64,000 nucleotides of DNA from SHZI01 sp031395645 (GTDB taxonomy: Bacteria; Pseudomonadota; Gammaproteobacteria; Steroidobacterales; GCA-2729495). Every line of letters begins with the position of its first letter. The stretch's first letter is position 1. Below, piece after piece: positions 43,011-51,978 of this stretch. The position numbers and the translations under genes were made by a program. The notes under the pieces are model-generated. The model saw only the letters and a program-made list of their open reading frames with translations. It was not told the origin of the DNA and ran no database searches. The stretch covers positions 40,488 to 104,487 of the forward strand of contig JANNJM010000084.1 of assembly GCA_031395645.1 (NCBI GenBank), in the 5' to 3' direction.

Positions 43011-44747
43011 ATGCTGGGAGTTGACGACAGGCTGGTAACACCGGCCACCCTGAAGTGGGTCAAGGTCGGCTTGGTGGCCGGTCTCGCCACCATTCCCACC
43101 ACGATTGTCCTCTATTACGTCCTCGGCCTCTCAGTCGACGCGGCACTGGCCGGGACCAACCAGATTCGTGACTGGCTGTTCGTCCTGAGCTTCCTGGTGT
43201 TCCTCAAGGCGGGGCTTGCCTGGCTGTTCCGCACGGGCCAGTTTCGCGCTTCCAGCGAAGCCAAGCTTAATGTCCGGGACCAGATTTTCAAGCAGGTCGT
43301 GACGCTTGGTCCGGGCATCCTCGGCAAGCGGCGTACCGGCGAAATTGCCAACACGGCGACTGAGGGCGTCGAGTACCTGGACTACTACTTCAGCGTCTAC
43401 TTCGTGCAGATCTGGGTGGCTATCGCGATTCCGATCTTCCTCTGCGTGGCCATGTTCTCCATCGACTGGATGGTCGGCCTCTGGACCCTGGCCGGCGTGC
43501 CACTGACGCCGCTCTTCGTGGGCTCCTCCGCCCGTGGGTTCCGCCGCATCAGCAAGCAGAACGAGGAGGTCAAGAACCGCAACAGCTCCCAGTACCTGGA
43601 TTCGATCCAGGGCATGAGTACCCTCAAGATGTTCAACGAGGGCGACCGGCGCGGCCAGCAGATGGAGGCGGGCAACGAGACCCAGCGCCGCCTCACCATG
43701 AAGCTGCTGGCGGTGGCCCAGTTCCAGTTCGTCTTTCTCGAGCTCGGTTTCGCGCTGTTTTCCACGGCCGTCGCCATGGGTGTGGCGCTGTACCGCTGGT
43801 CCGGCGGCTTCATGTCACCCGGCGAAGTGGTTGCCGTAGTGCTGCTCAGCCTCGAGTTCAGCCGTACGCTGCTGCTGATCGGTGAGTTCTTCTTCGCCGG
43901 CGCGCTGGGCCGGGAAGTGGCGGCGAAGGTCATCGAGTTCCTCGACGAGAAGGCGCCCGTCATTGCCGGGGCCGGCCGCAACCCCGGCGCGCAGGCCGGC
44001 AAGGCCGTCCGCATCGAGTTCCGCAACGTGACCTTCACGTTTCCCGGCGCGGACCGGCCCGCCCTGGAGAACCTCAGCATGACCCTCGAGCCCAACGAGA
44101 CCGTCGCCCTGATCGGGCGCAGCGGCTCGGGCAAGACCACCGTCACCAACCTCATGCTGCGGACCCTCGCACCGGATTCCGGCGAGATCCTGTTCGATGG
44201 CATCCCGGAGAAGGACCTGGCGCTCGACTGGATCCGCCAGCAGATTTCCCTGGTACCCCAGGATCCGTTCCTCTTTTACGGCACGATCGCCGACAACCTG
44301 CGCGTGGCGAAGCAGGATGCCACCGAGGCCGAGCTGATCTTGGCCACCAGGAACGCGGAACTCTACGACTACATCAAATCGACACCGGACGGCTTTAACA
44401 CCAGGGTGGGCGATCAGGGCATGGCGCTCAGCGGCGGCCAGGCGCAGCGCCTGGCGATCGCCCGGGCATTCCTCAAGAACGCCCCGATCGTGGTGCTCGA
44501 CGAACCGACGTCACAGATCGACGTCGAGACCGAGACGCTGCTGAACCGGGCCTTGGCGCGCCTCACGGCGCAGAAGACCGTGCTGCTGATTGCCCACCGG
44601 CTCAGCACCATCGAGCAGGCAGATCGCATCATTGTCCTCGAAGGAGGCCGGCTGGCCGAAAGCGGCACACGCCAGTCCCTGTTGGCGGAGGGTGGCATCT
44701 ACGCTGGGATGATCCGGACGAAGCGGGCCATCGAAGCACAATCATGA
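43011..44747 (+). CDS. ABC exporter, fused membrane and ATPase domains, subunit 1 (CydD-like)
   Basis: The protein has 578 residues. ATG 43011 is preferred over GTG 42978 because GGAG lies 8 bases upstream. The membrane domain has six helices (about 12-310), and the ATPase has Walker A LIGRSGSGKTT, signature LSGGQAQRLAIARAF, Walker B VVLDEPTSQID and switch LIAHRLS. With the next gene (ATGA overlap) it forms a heterodimeric type IV exporter like CydDC, HlyB or multidrug pairs. The substrate is not visible. Confidence 0.9.
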   Translation: MLGVDDRLVTPATLKWVKVGLVAGLATIPTTIVLYYVLGLSVDAALAGTNQIRDWLFVLSFLVFLKAGLAWLFRTGQFRASSEAKLNVRDQIFKQVVTLGPGILGKRRTGEIANTATEGVEYLDYYFSVYFVQIWVAIAIPIFLCVAMFSIDWMVGLWTLAGVPLTPLFVGSSARGFRRISKQNEEVKNRNSSQYLDSIQGMSTLKMFNEGDRRGQQMEAGNETQRRLTMKLLAVAQFQFVFLELGFALFSTAVAMGVALYRWSGGFMSPGEVVAVVLLSLEFSRTLLLIGEFFFAGALGREVAAKVIEFLDEKAPVIAGAGRNPGAQAGKAVRIEFRNVTFTFPGADRPALENLSMTLEPNETVALIGRSGSGKTTVTNLMLRTLAPDSGEILFDGIPEKDLALDWIRQQISLVPQDPFLFYGTIADNLRVAKQDATEAELILATRNAELYDYIKSTPDGFNTRVGDQGMALSGGQAQRLAIARAFLKNAPIVVLDEPTSQIDVETETLLNRALARLTAQKTVLLIAHRLSTIEQADRIIVLEGGRLAESGTRQSLLAEGGIYAGMIRTKRAIEAQS

Positions 44748-46573
44748 GCGTCGCCGCGGACCAGGCCACCAACCTGCAGATCATCCGCCGTCTGCTGACC
44801 TACATGACGCCCTTCAACGCGATCATGTTCTCGTCACTTTCAGCGCGGGTGATCAAGATCGTCGCCCAGGCCGCCGTGCTCGGCATCGCTGCAGCCAGCG
44901 TTGGCATCTACATCGAGTCCGCCACTCCGGGCGTCGTCAACTGGGATGTCCTGTGGCGGCAGGTCAGGTGGATCGCCATCGCAGGCACAGTCGTGGGGTT
45001 TGCCTCCTACCTGGAAAACTACACCGGTCATTACGTGGCGTTCCGGATCCTGGCGGCGTTCCGCGACAAGTTCTACTACGCCATGCTGCCGCTCGCCCCC
45101 GCGCGCACGGCCAAGCTGCAGTCCGGCGATGCGGTGAGCCGCGTGATGACGGACTGCGAGCGCGTGGAGCCGTTCTATGCCCACACGATCGCGCCGGCTG
45201 TGGCCGCGATCACCGTACCCATCATCCTGCTGGCCTGGTGCTATTCGGTGCACCCCACGCTGCTCTGGGCGCTGGCGCCCTTCTATATCGCCACCACCTT
45301 CGTCCTGCCCTGGCTCGTCTCCCGCCTGGGCGGGGATGGCATCCGCTATCGCGAGCAGTTGGGCGAGGTGAATGCGTTCGTGGCAGACAGCATCCAGGGC
45401 GTTCGCGACACCGTGGCCTTCGGCTACGAAAAGCGTCGCGCGCGGGAACTCTGGGAGCGCGGTGCCAGCATGCAGGCAGGCCAGGAGAAGCTCTACGGCG
45501 CCGATGCCACCCAGCGCGCCCTGGCCGAGATTTTCATCACCGTCGGCATCCTCGCCTCGGCCTGGGTCGGCGTCGACCTGGCGCTGGCCGGCGAGATCTC
45601 CAAGCTCGTCCAGTTGCCGGCCGTGATTGCGGTGTCGATCGTCGGTTTCTACGTGTCGGTGGGCATGGCCAACAACTACACCGACTTCCGGGTGTCGATC
45701 ATTGCCGCCCGCCGGCTCTTCAGCATGATGGACCAGCCGCCCGCCGTCATGGACCGCCTGCAGGGTGCAACGTCGGTCGGCATCGAGCCGTCGATCCATT
45801 TCAGGAACGTGCACTTCGAGTATGACGCGGATGACGTGGACTGGAGCCGGCAAAAGAAGGTCTTCGACGGTTTCTCGCTCGATATTGCCCCCGGCCGGCA
45901 CGTGGCCCTGGTCGGGCCCAGCGGCACGGGCAAGTCCACCGTCGTCAACCTGTTGCTGCGGCAGTGGGATCCCCAGACTGGCGAGATTCGCGTTGGCGGC
46001 AAGCTGCTGAAGGACTTTTCCCTGGTTGAGCTGCAGAAGTGCTTTGCCGTGGTGGCCCAGCGCAGCTTCATCTTCAACGAATCGATCCGCGACAACATCC
46101 TTCTGGGCCGGCATGACGCGACCCCGGCGCAAGTCGAGGCGGCTGCTCGCGACGCCGGCCTCGCCGACTGGATAGCGACCCTGCCCGAAGGTTACGACAC
46201 GCCTTGTGGCGAGCGCGGCAGCAAGCTGTCGGGCGGCCAGCGTCAGCGCGTGGCGATTGCCCGGGCCATTCTCAAGAATGCGCCGATCGTCCTGCTGGAT
46301 GAAGCCACCTCGAGCCTCGACGTGGAGACGGAGCTGGGCGTGATGCGGGCCATCCGGCGCCTGAGCCAGGGACGCACGACGCTGACTATTGCGCACCGGC
46401 TCTCGACGATCATGGACAGCGACGAGATCTTCGTGATGCTGGACGGGCGCATCGCCGAGCGCGGCACGCACCAGCAACTCATCGGGCACAGTGGCTGGTA
46501 CGCCCGTATGTTCGAGATCCAGAAGGACGAGGTAGATGCGACCCTCGTCCAGGACCTGCCGATACCCGGATAG
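44744..46573 (+). CDS. ABC exporter, fused membrane and ATPase domains, subunit 2 (CydC-like)
   Basis: The protein has 609 residues and starts inside the previous stop. The membrane domain (about 20-320) includes RLLTYMTPFNAIMF and FYYAMLPLAPARTAKLQSGD. The ATPase has Walker A LVGPSGTGKST, signature LSGGQRQRVAIARAI, Walker B VLLDEATSSLD and TIAHRLS. Both subunits keep the catalytic Glu after Walker B (LDE), so neither site looks degenerate. The pair is likely one exporter. Confidence 0.92.
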   Translation: MSVAADQATNLQIIRRLLTYMTPFNAIMFSSLSARVIKIVAQAAVLGIAAASVGIYIESATPGVVNWDVLWRQVRWIAIAGTVVGFASYLENYTGHYVAFRILAAFRDKFYYAMLPLAPARTAKLQSGDAVSRVMTDCERVEPFYAHTIAPAVAAITVPIILLAWCYSVHPTLLWALAPFYIATTFVLPWLVSRLGGDGIRYREQLGEVNAFVADSIQGVRDTVAFGYEKRRARELWERGASMQAGQEKLYGADATQRALAEIFITVGILASAWVGVDLALAGEISKLVQLPAVIAVSIVGFYVSVGMANNYTDFRVSIIAARRLFSMMDQPPAVMDRLQGATSVGIEPSIHFRNVHFEYDADDVDWSRQKKVFDGFSLDIAPGRHVALVGPSGTGKSTVVNLLLRQWDPQTGEIRVGGKLLKDFSLVELQKCFAVVAQRSFIFNESIRDNILLGRHDATPAQVEAAARDAGLADWIATLPEGYDTPCGERGSKLSGGQRQRVAIARAILKNAPIVLLDEATSSLDVETELGVMRAIRRLSQGRTTLTIAHRLSTIMDSDEIFVMLDGRIAERGTHQQLIGHSGWYARMFEIQKDEVDATLVQDLPIPG

Positions 46574-46625
46574 TCAGTGTCTCGGACTATACTGCGCACT
46601 ACAGCTCAAAGAGGAGAGGCTCCCC

Positions 46626-47414
46626 ATGCGCCAGCTGCTGCTGTCATTCGCCGTCATCACCGTCGCCTTGATGCCTGTCGCGCCCTTTAGTGCCGCTCAG
46701 GCGCAATTCATGCCGGAAAAGCTCACCCCCATGGGCGAGAAGATCGAAGCGGCAATGAAGAGCGACATCCGCACCGCCGAGGAAAAATCCCGGGACGCGG
46801 AACGCAAGCCGCGCCAGACGCTGGAGTTCTTCGGGCTGAAGGACGACATGCGGGTGGTTGAGCTGGTGCCGGCCGGTGGGTGGTTCACCAAGATCATCGC
46901 GCCGGTGGTCGCGGAAAAAGGCGAGCTCTACGTGGTCATCGGCACGACGCGGCTTGAGCCCGTGCTCAAGGCAACGCCATCGCTCGCGAAGGTCAAGGTC
47001 GCCGTGACAGACGCGAAGATGGCACCGTCGCCTGGCAAGATGGGTCAGTTCGATCTGGGCGCGCTTTCGCTGGGCGTCAGGGACGCGGACCTGGTGCTGA
47101 CCTTCCGTAACTACCACAACCTCACGCCGTCAGCGCGTGCCAACCTGAATAGTGCTGTGTTCACTGCGCTGAAATCCGGCGGCCACTACGGCATTCTCGA
47201 CCACACCCGCCGGCACAACGAGCCTGAAACCAGTGAGAACTGGCGGCGCGTGGACCCGGTGCTGGTCATCAAGGAAGTCCAGGCTGCCGGTTTTGTGCTG
47301 GAGGACTACTCCAGCCTCCACTACACGCCGGACGATGAACTGCGTTACGAAGTTGGCCGCAAATCAGTCGCCGGCAACAGCGACCGGATCGTGCTGCGCT
47401 TTCGCAAGCCCTAG
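46626..47414 (+). CDS. Exported methyltransferase-like protein
   Basis: The protein has 262 residues from ATG 46626, with GAGAGG upstream. It has a signal peptide (LLLSFAVITVALMPVAPFSAAQA) and then a Rossmann methyltransferase fold: RVVELVPAGGWFTKI (motif I-like), YVVIGTTRLEPVLK, DLVLTFRNYHNL and HYGILDHTRRHNEPETSENW. It belongs to the predicted exported methyltransferases (COG4798). SAM is not normally available in the periplasm, so the true activity is unclear. It converges with the porin gene, sharing CTAG at 47411-47414. Confidence 0.85.
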   Translation: MRQLLLSFAVITVALMPVAPFSAAQAQFMPEKLTPMGEKIEAAMKSDIRTAEEKSRDAERKPRQTLEFFGLKDDMRVVELVPAGGWFTKIIAPVVAEKGELYVVIGTTRLEPVLKATPSLAKVKVAVTDAKMAPSPGKMGQFDLGALSLGVRDADLVLTFRNYHNLTPSARANLNSAVFTALKSGGHYGILDHTRRHNEPETSENWRRVDPVLVIKEVQAAGFVLEDYSSLHYTPDDELRYEVGRKSVAGNSDRIVLRFRKP

Positions 47415-48616
47415 CGTCCGGCGTCTGCCAGGCGCTTCGAGAAGGTCAGCTCGAAGCGCAGCGAGATGGCGACTGCGTTGTCCTGTTCCGGATCTGTACC
47501 GGGATTGACGATGTACTGGACGTCAGGCTGGAGCGTCAGCCAGTTTGAGACCGGCGCCCGGTAGGTGAGTTCGATGGCGGTCTCGTGGCTGTCCGTGCTG
47601 AGCTCGTCAATCAGTCGGCTCGCCTTGAAGTCACTGCCGGTGCGGGCCATGGCCACAGCGAGGCCCAGCTCGTCATCGGGGCGTGCGCCCGAGAAGCCTG
47701 CCAGGCTCGCCCCGAAGCCTGCGTACGTCTTGAAGGGGTTGAAGCGTTCCTCGGCCTGGCCGACCCTGACGAATGCGGCGAGGGCAGCCGATTCGCCGCG
47801 CCAGACGGTCCGGTCAGCGATGGCGTACCAGCCCTCGTTGCCGTCATCTTCCGGGCCATCCGGGTCGGTGAGTGGTTCGAAGTCGGCGGTGTAGGCGAAG
47901 GCACCGACCGCGAGCTTCCGCCAGTCGTCACTGCCCCAGCCAACTTCTGCCACCACGAGCGCACCATCGTCGTGGGACAGGTCGATCTCGTTACTGTCGG
48001 GATCGTCGGGATCGCCCGGCACCCCGTCCAGAACAGCAAACTGGCCATAGCCGCCAGTGCCCAGCGCCGTGCGCACGCGCAGGGCCAGCGACGTCACGGG
48101 GAAAGTCGACGGCCCGTTCAGGCCCGTCTGGCTGAAGTCGGGGCCCATGCCGTGGGATGAGTTCAGGAACAGGCCGCCAGTTTCGATGCTGTCGAATTCG
48201 GAGTTGAGGTCGTAAAGCCCGGCGCGCACGGAGAAGCGATCAGTGGGATCTGACCAGTCGAGCCAGGCCTCGTAGAGGCGCGTTGCGCGCGACGCATCGA
48301 TGTTGCTGACGCCTTGCGCGTCGCCGGCGTAGTCGCTGCTGAACTCCGACGAGTTGTTGTGGAGTACGTAGAGCAGGCCTGAGAGGCCCGGAAGGCTGAA
48401 GATGCTGCCGCGGTCAGCGGCAATCTGCAGGTCGAGGTTATCCAGGTAGGTGCCACCCGTCTTCCGGCCGCCGGTCAGGTTGCGGATCGGCTCGCCGGTA
48501 TAGACCGCATTGAACGTCACGCCGCTGCTTTCGGAATCGGCATTGACTACGGGGCTCCCCAGCCAGAGGGCCAAGCCGCCAAAAGCAACCAGGGGCGACA
48601 GAATTCGGTATTCCAC
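47411..48616 (-). CDS. OprB-type carbohydrate porin
   Basis: The protein has about 401 residues from a GTG at 48616; GTG 48631 is an alternative. The N-terminus EYRILSPLVAFGGLALWLGSP is a signal peptide. The barrel has GGTYLDNLDLQIAADRGSI, EAWLDWSDPTDRFSVRAGLYD, GGLFLNSSHGMGPDFSQTG and the C-terminal LQPDVQYIVNPGTDPEQDNA, all typical of OprB porins. It allows sugars or other small compounds across the outer membrane. No transporter genes are adjacent. Confidence 0.88.
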   Translation of the reverse strand: MEYRILSPLVAFGGLALWLGSPVVNADSESSGVTFNAVYTGEPIRNLTGGRKTGGTYLDNLDLQIAADRGSIFSLPGLSGLLYVLHNNSSEFSSDYAGDAQGVSNIDASRATRLYEAWLDWSDPTDRFSVRAGLYDLNSEFDSIETGGLFLNSSHGMGPDFSQTGLNGPSTFPVTSLALRVRTALGTGGYGQFAVLDGVPGDPDDPDSNEIDLSHDDGALVVAEVGWGSDDWRKLAVGAFAYTADFEPLTDPDGPEDDGNEGWYAIADRTVWRGESAALAAFVRVGQAEERFNPFKTYAGFGASLAGFSGARPDDELGLAVAMARTGSDFKASRLIDELSTDSHETAIELTYRAPVSNWLTLQPDVQYIVNPGTDPEQDNAVAISLRFELTFSKRLADAGR

Positions 48617-48672
48617 GGGGAGATTCCACACGAGTAACGCGCGACAATTTAGCAAATTGCTGGAGGTGGGTT

Positions 48673-49188
48673 GTGATCGGCGTTCTCTCGACACCGCGGC
48701 TGACCGTCAGGCAGTTCACGCCAGCCGACGTGGACGACCTGCACGCGATCTGCGGGGACAGGCGCGTGATGCGCTACGTGGGCGATGGCATGCTCCTCTC
48801 CCGCCAGCGGTGCGCTGAATGGATCGATGAGTCGCTCGTCGACTACAGCACGCGTGGCTATAGTGCCTGGGCTGTCGAGGTCGGTGGCGAGGCGACGCTG
48901 GCTGGCTACTGCGGCATCGTCGCCGCCCGCCGGCGCGCCGACCCGGAAATCATCTATGCATTGCGCCCCGGACTGTGGGGGCGGGGGCTGGCCAGCGAGC
49001 TGGTGCCCGCCTTGCTGGACCACGGTTTCAACAGCTGCCGCTTGCCGCGACTCATTGCCACCGTCCGTCCGGAGAATCGAGCGTCGCAGCGTGTGGTCGA
49101 GAAGGCCGGCATGCACTGCGCGGGCGAGGAGCTGGCCGCGGAGGGCATCCTGCTGCTGATCTACGGCCTGGACGCGCCGCAGGAGTAA
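48673..49188 (+). CDS. GNAT-family N-acetyltransferase
   Basis: The protein has 171 residues from GTG 48673, with GGAGG 6 bases upstream. It reads as a RimJ/RimL-like GNAT: TPRLTVRQFTPADVDDLHAI, the central YCGIVAARRRADPEIIYALR and the CoA-binding LWGRGLASELVPALLDHGF, ending with NRASQRVVEKAGM. The substrate may be a protein N-terminus or an antibiotic-like amine. Its TAA stop lies in the left arm of the inverted repeat at 49183-49211. Confidence 0.88.
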   Translation: MIGVLSTPRLTVRQFTPADVDDLHAICGDRRVMRYVGDGMLLSRQRCAEWIDESLVDYSTRGYSAWAVEVGGEATLAGYCGIVAARRRADPEIIYALRPGLWGRGLASELVPALLDHGFNSCRLPRLIATVRPENRASQRVVEKAGMHCAGEELAAEGILLLIYGLDAPQE

Positions 49189-49211
49189 ATGAGGCATGTC
49201 CCCATTTACTC
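49183..49211. repeat. Inverted repeat holding both stop codons of the converging genes
   Basis: Arms GAGTAAATG (49183-49191) and CATTTACTC (49203-49211) are perfect complements. The GNAT stop TAA (49186-49188) is in the left arm and the stop of the minus-strand gene (49206-49208) is in the right arm. It could act as a two-way terminator. Within it, AGGCATGTCCCCATTT (49192-49207) is the exact reverse complement of 63963-63978 at the window end. Confidence 0.85.
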
Positions 49212-49418
49212 TTCGGGCTCGCCTTCCGCGTTCCACTTTTCCCGGTGTGCCTGCGCGGCCTGCTGGCGTATGCCCTCGTGGCGGCGGTGCAGCAGCAATT
49301 CTGAGGGATCGCAGACCCGGGCCCTAAGGATGCCGAGGTCGACGGCCGCGTCGAACAGGCTGGGATACCAGCTCCGCCAGTTGGGCAGGAGGCTCTCGAC
49401 CTGTTCGCGCAGATTCAT
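49206..49418 (-). CDS. Small conserved-looking hypothetical protein
   Basis: A 70-residue protein starts at ATG 49418, with GGAAAAG just upstream. The sequence MNLREQVESLLPNWRSWYPS begins an amphipathic, charged protein with a helical end (HEGIRQQAAQAHREKWNAEG). No motif is recognised and no signal peptide is seen. It follows the hrpB stop by 25 bases on the same strand and may be co-transcribed with it. Its stop lies in the inverted repeat. Confidence 0.6.
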   Translation of the reverse strand: MNLREQVESLLPNWRSWYPSLFDAAVDLGILRARVCDPSELLLHRRHEGIRQQAAQAHREKWNAEGEPEE

Positions 49419-49443
49419 GGCTTTTCCGACTCTACACCACCCG

Positions 49444-51948
49444 TTATGGGCGTGGCTTGACGCGCTTCGTGGCTTCCGCCTGCCGCGGATCCTCGGGCCA
49501 GTAGTGGCGGGGGTAGCGTCCCTTCAGCTCTTTCCTGACCTCGTGGTAGGCCGTGTTCCAGAAGCTGGCGAGATCCTGCGTCACCTGCACCGGCCGCCGG
49601 GCCGGGGACAATAATTTGATAAGTACCGGCACGCGCCCGCCGCCAACGCGGGGCGTCGTGCTGAGGCCGAAGACTTCCTGAAGGCGGACGGACAGGCTGG
49701 GTACCGGGCCGTCCAGATAATCGAGCGGGATGTGCGAACCGCTCGGTACGGTGAGGTGGGTCGGCGCGAGCTCATCAAGCTTTTGTTGCCGGTTCCAGTT
49801 GAGCAGCCCGTGGAGTGCGCCGGGCAGGTCGACGCGGACCAGGTGAGTTGCCCGGGACACGCCGTCGAGCCCGGGCACGAGCCAGGCATCCAGCGTATCG
49901 AGGAGCGTTGCATCGCTCACGTCGGGCCAGGGCTCACGAGTGTCAGTATCGTTGCGGGCACACAGCAGGACGCGCGACTGCCATTGCCGCAACTCGGGCG
50001 TCCAGGGCAGCGCTGCGAGGCCCAGCTCGCGAATACCGGCAAGCATCGCCGCGGTCACTTCGGTAGCAGGTGGATCGCGAAGCACGTCGTCAGCCAGCAG
50101 GATGGCCCCGAGCCGGCGCTGGCGGCGCGCCACGACCTGCTGTTCCCGGCTGTCCCAGCGGACTTCTGCTGTGGTGCCGATCGTCCCGGCGAGATGCGTC
50201 TCGAGTTCCGCCGCGGTAACCGGCGCCGCGAGATGGATGCGCGCCTCCTTCTCGCCACCCTCAAGGTCCGGGACCACCAGGTACTCGGACTTCGCCAGCG
50301 CCTCGGGCTGCGAAAAAAAGGCGCCGCGCCCGTTGCTCAGGAGGTAGCGGCCCGAGCCCGGGCTGCGGCTCCGGGCAATCCGGTCCGGATAGGCCAGTGC
50401 GAGCAGCCAGCCCGCATCTTCAGGCGCAATGGCCTGCGTTCCGTGGTCGAGGCCCAGCTGCCTCGCGTAGCTGTCGGCAGTACGGCGGATCTGCTCGAGA
50501 GAATGGCGCTCGCCGGCATTGCGGGAAAGCGCCTCAAGGCGGGTCCGCAGGTCGCTGTCCGGCTCGCCTGGTTTCCCCCGCAGCAGGTCACGCTCCCCAA
50601 GGATGGCGGCCAGCGCGCAGGCCGTGCCTAAGGCGCCGGAGGCCCGCGCATTGATCAGGAGATGTCCGAGCCGGGGGTGGACCGGAAGCCCCAGCAGCTC
50701 CCGCCCGTGGGGTGTGAGGGTTGCCGTCTCATCAAGCGCGCCGAGGACTTGCAGCAGCTCGCGCGCCTGGGACAGTGCACCAGCCGGTGGCGTCGTGAGC
50801 CACGTCAGGGTGCCGGCGTCACGCGCACCCCAGCCCGCCAGCTCCAGCGCCAGGGGCGCGAGATCCGCGTGGGCGATTTCCGGGGGCGTGAACGGCAGCA
50901 GCGCGCGGTGTTCCGACTCGGTCCACAGCCGGTAACACACGCCCGGACCGAGGCGACCCGCACGACCGCGACGCTGGTCTGCCGATGCCTGGGAGATGCG
51001 CCCCGTTTCGAGCCGGCTCATGCCGCTCCGGGGGTCGAACCGGTTGCGGCGCTCGAGACCGCCATCGATCACCACGCGGATGCCCTCGATGGTGAGGCTG
51101 GTCTCTGCAATGTTGGTGGCCAGCACCACCTTGCGTTGCCCCGGCACGGCCGGCCGGATCGCGAGGTCCTGGGCTTCGCGGCCGAGGTCGCCGTAGAGTG
51201 GCCTGATCTGTACGTTGGCTTTAAGGTCGGCATCGGCAAGCGCGCGCTCGACCCGCCGGATTTCTCCCGCGCCGGGCAGGAAGACCAGCAGGTCGCCGTC
51301 GTCCTCGCGCAACGCCCGCCGGATGGCAGACGTGGCCTGCCGGTCGATGAACTCCGTGCTGCCCCGTTCGGCGTACCGGGTCACGACGGGGAACTGGAGT
51401 CCCGGAGCGGTGATGATCGGCGCATCTTCCAGCAGGCGGGCGAGGGCCGCGCCGTCGAGCGTGGCAGACATGACCAGCACGCGCAGGTCAGGGGTCAGGT
51501 GGCGCTGGGCATCGAGCGTAAGGGCGAGCCCCAAGTCGGCCTGCAGGCTGCGCTCGTGAAATTCGTCGAAGATCACAAGCCCGACGTACTCCAGTCCCGG
51601 GTCCCGCTGCAGCTGGCGCGTAAGGATGCCTTCGGTCACCACCTCGATCCGCGTTCGCGGACCCACCCGGGTGTCCTGCCGCATCCGATAGCCCACGGTC
51701 CCGCCCACCTGTTCACCCAGTGTGCTCGCCATCCGCGTCGCGACGGAGCGCGCCGCCAGGCGCCGCGGCTCGAGCAGGATGATGCGGTTACCTCTCAGCC
51801 ACGGAGCGTCGAGCAGGGCGAGCGGCACGCCCGTGCTCTTGCCGGCACCGGGTGGTGCCTGCAGCAGTACGCGCCGTCCCGCATCCAGCGCCGCCTTAAG
51901 CTCCGGCAGGGCGGCCGCAATCGGCAGGGGAGGTCCGGGTCCGTCCAT
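49444..51948 (-). CDS. hrpB: ATP-dependent RNA helicase HrpB
   Basis: The protein has 834 residues from ATG 51948. It has Walker A PPGAGKST, motif II FDEFHERS (DEFH box), motif III MSATLDG, motif V TNIAETSLTI, motif VI QRRGRAGR and the C-terminal HrpB region (WPEDPRQAEATKRVKPRP). The length is usual for HrpB. It is a DExH helicase of unknown RNA targets. It is divergent to lgt, with about 30 bases between starts. Confidence 0.95.
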   Translation of the reverse strand: MDGPGPPLPIAAALPELKAALDAGRRVLLQAPPGAGKSTGVPLALLDAPWLRGNRIILLEPRRLAARSVATRMASTLGEQVGGTVGYRMRQDTRVGPRTRIEVVTEGILTRQLQRDPGLEYVGLVIFDEFHERSLQADLGLALTLDAQRHLTPDLRVLVMSATLDGAALARLLEDAPIITAPGLQFPVVTRYAERGSTEFIDRQATSAIRRALREDDGDLLVFLPGAGEIRRVERALADADLKANVQIRPLYGDLGREAQDLAIRPAVPGQRKVVLATNIAETSLTIEGIRVVIDGGLERRNRFDPRSGMSRLETGRISQASADQRRGRAGRLGPGVCYRLWTESEHRALLPFTPPEIAHADLAPLALELAGWGARDAGTLTWLTTPPAGALSQARELLQVLGALDETATLTPHGRELLGLPVHPRLGHLLINARASGALGTACALAAILGERDLLRGKPGEPDSDLRTRLEALSRNAGERHSLEQIRRTADSYARQLGLDHGTQAIAPEDAGWLLALAYPDRIARSRSPGSGRYLLSNGRGAFFSQPEALAKSEYLVVPDLEGGEKEARIHLAAPVTAAELETHLAGTIGTTAEVRWDSREQQVVARRQRRLGAILLADDVLRDPPATEVTAAMLAGIRELGLAALPWTPELRQWQSRVLLCARNDTDTREPWPDVSDATLLDTLDAWLVPGLDGVSRATHLVRVDLPGALHGLLNWNRQQKLDELAPTHLTVPSGSHIPLDYLDGPVPSLSVRLQEVFGLSTTPRVGGGRVPVLIKLLSPARRPVQVTQDLASFWNTAYHEVRKELKGRYPRHYWPEDPRQAEATKRVKPRP

Positions 51949-51978
51949 CGGGGCGCAGTCTAGTACCATAGTGCCGGC

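Noticed and set aside
43011..46573. Degenerate ATPase site in the heterodimeric ABC exporter
   Set aside because: Both subunits keep Walker A, signature, the catalytic Glu and the switch His.
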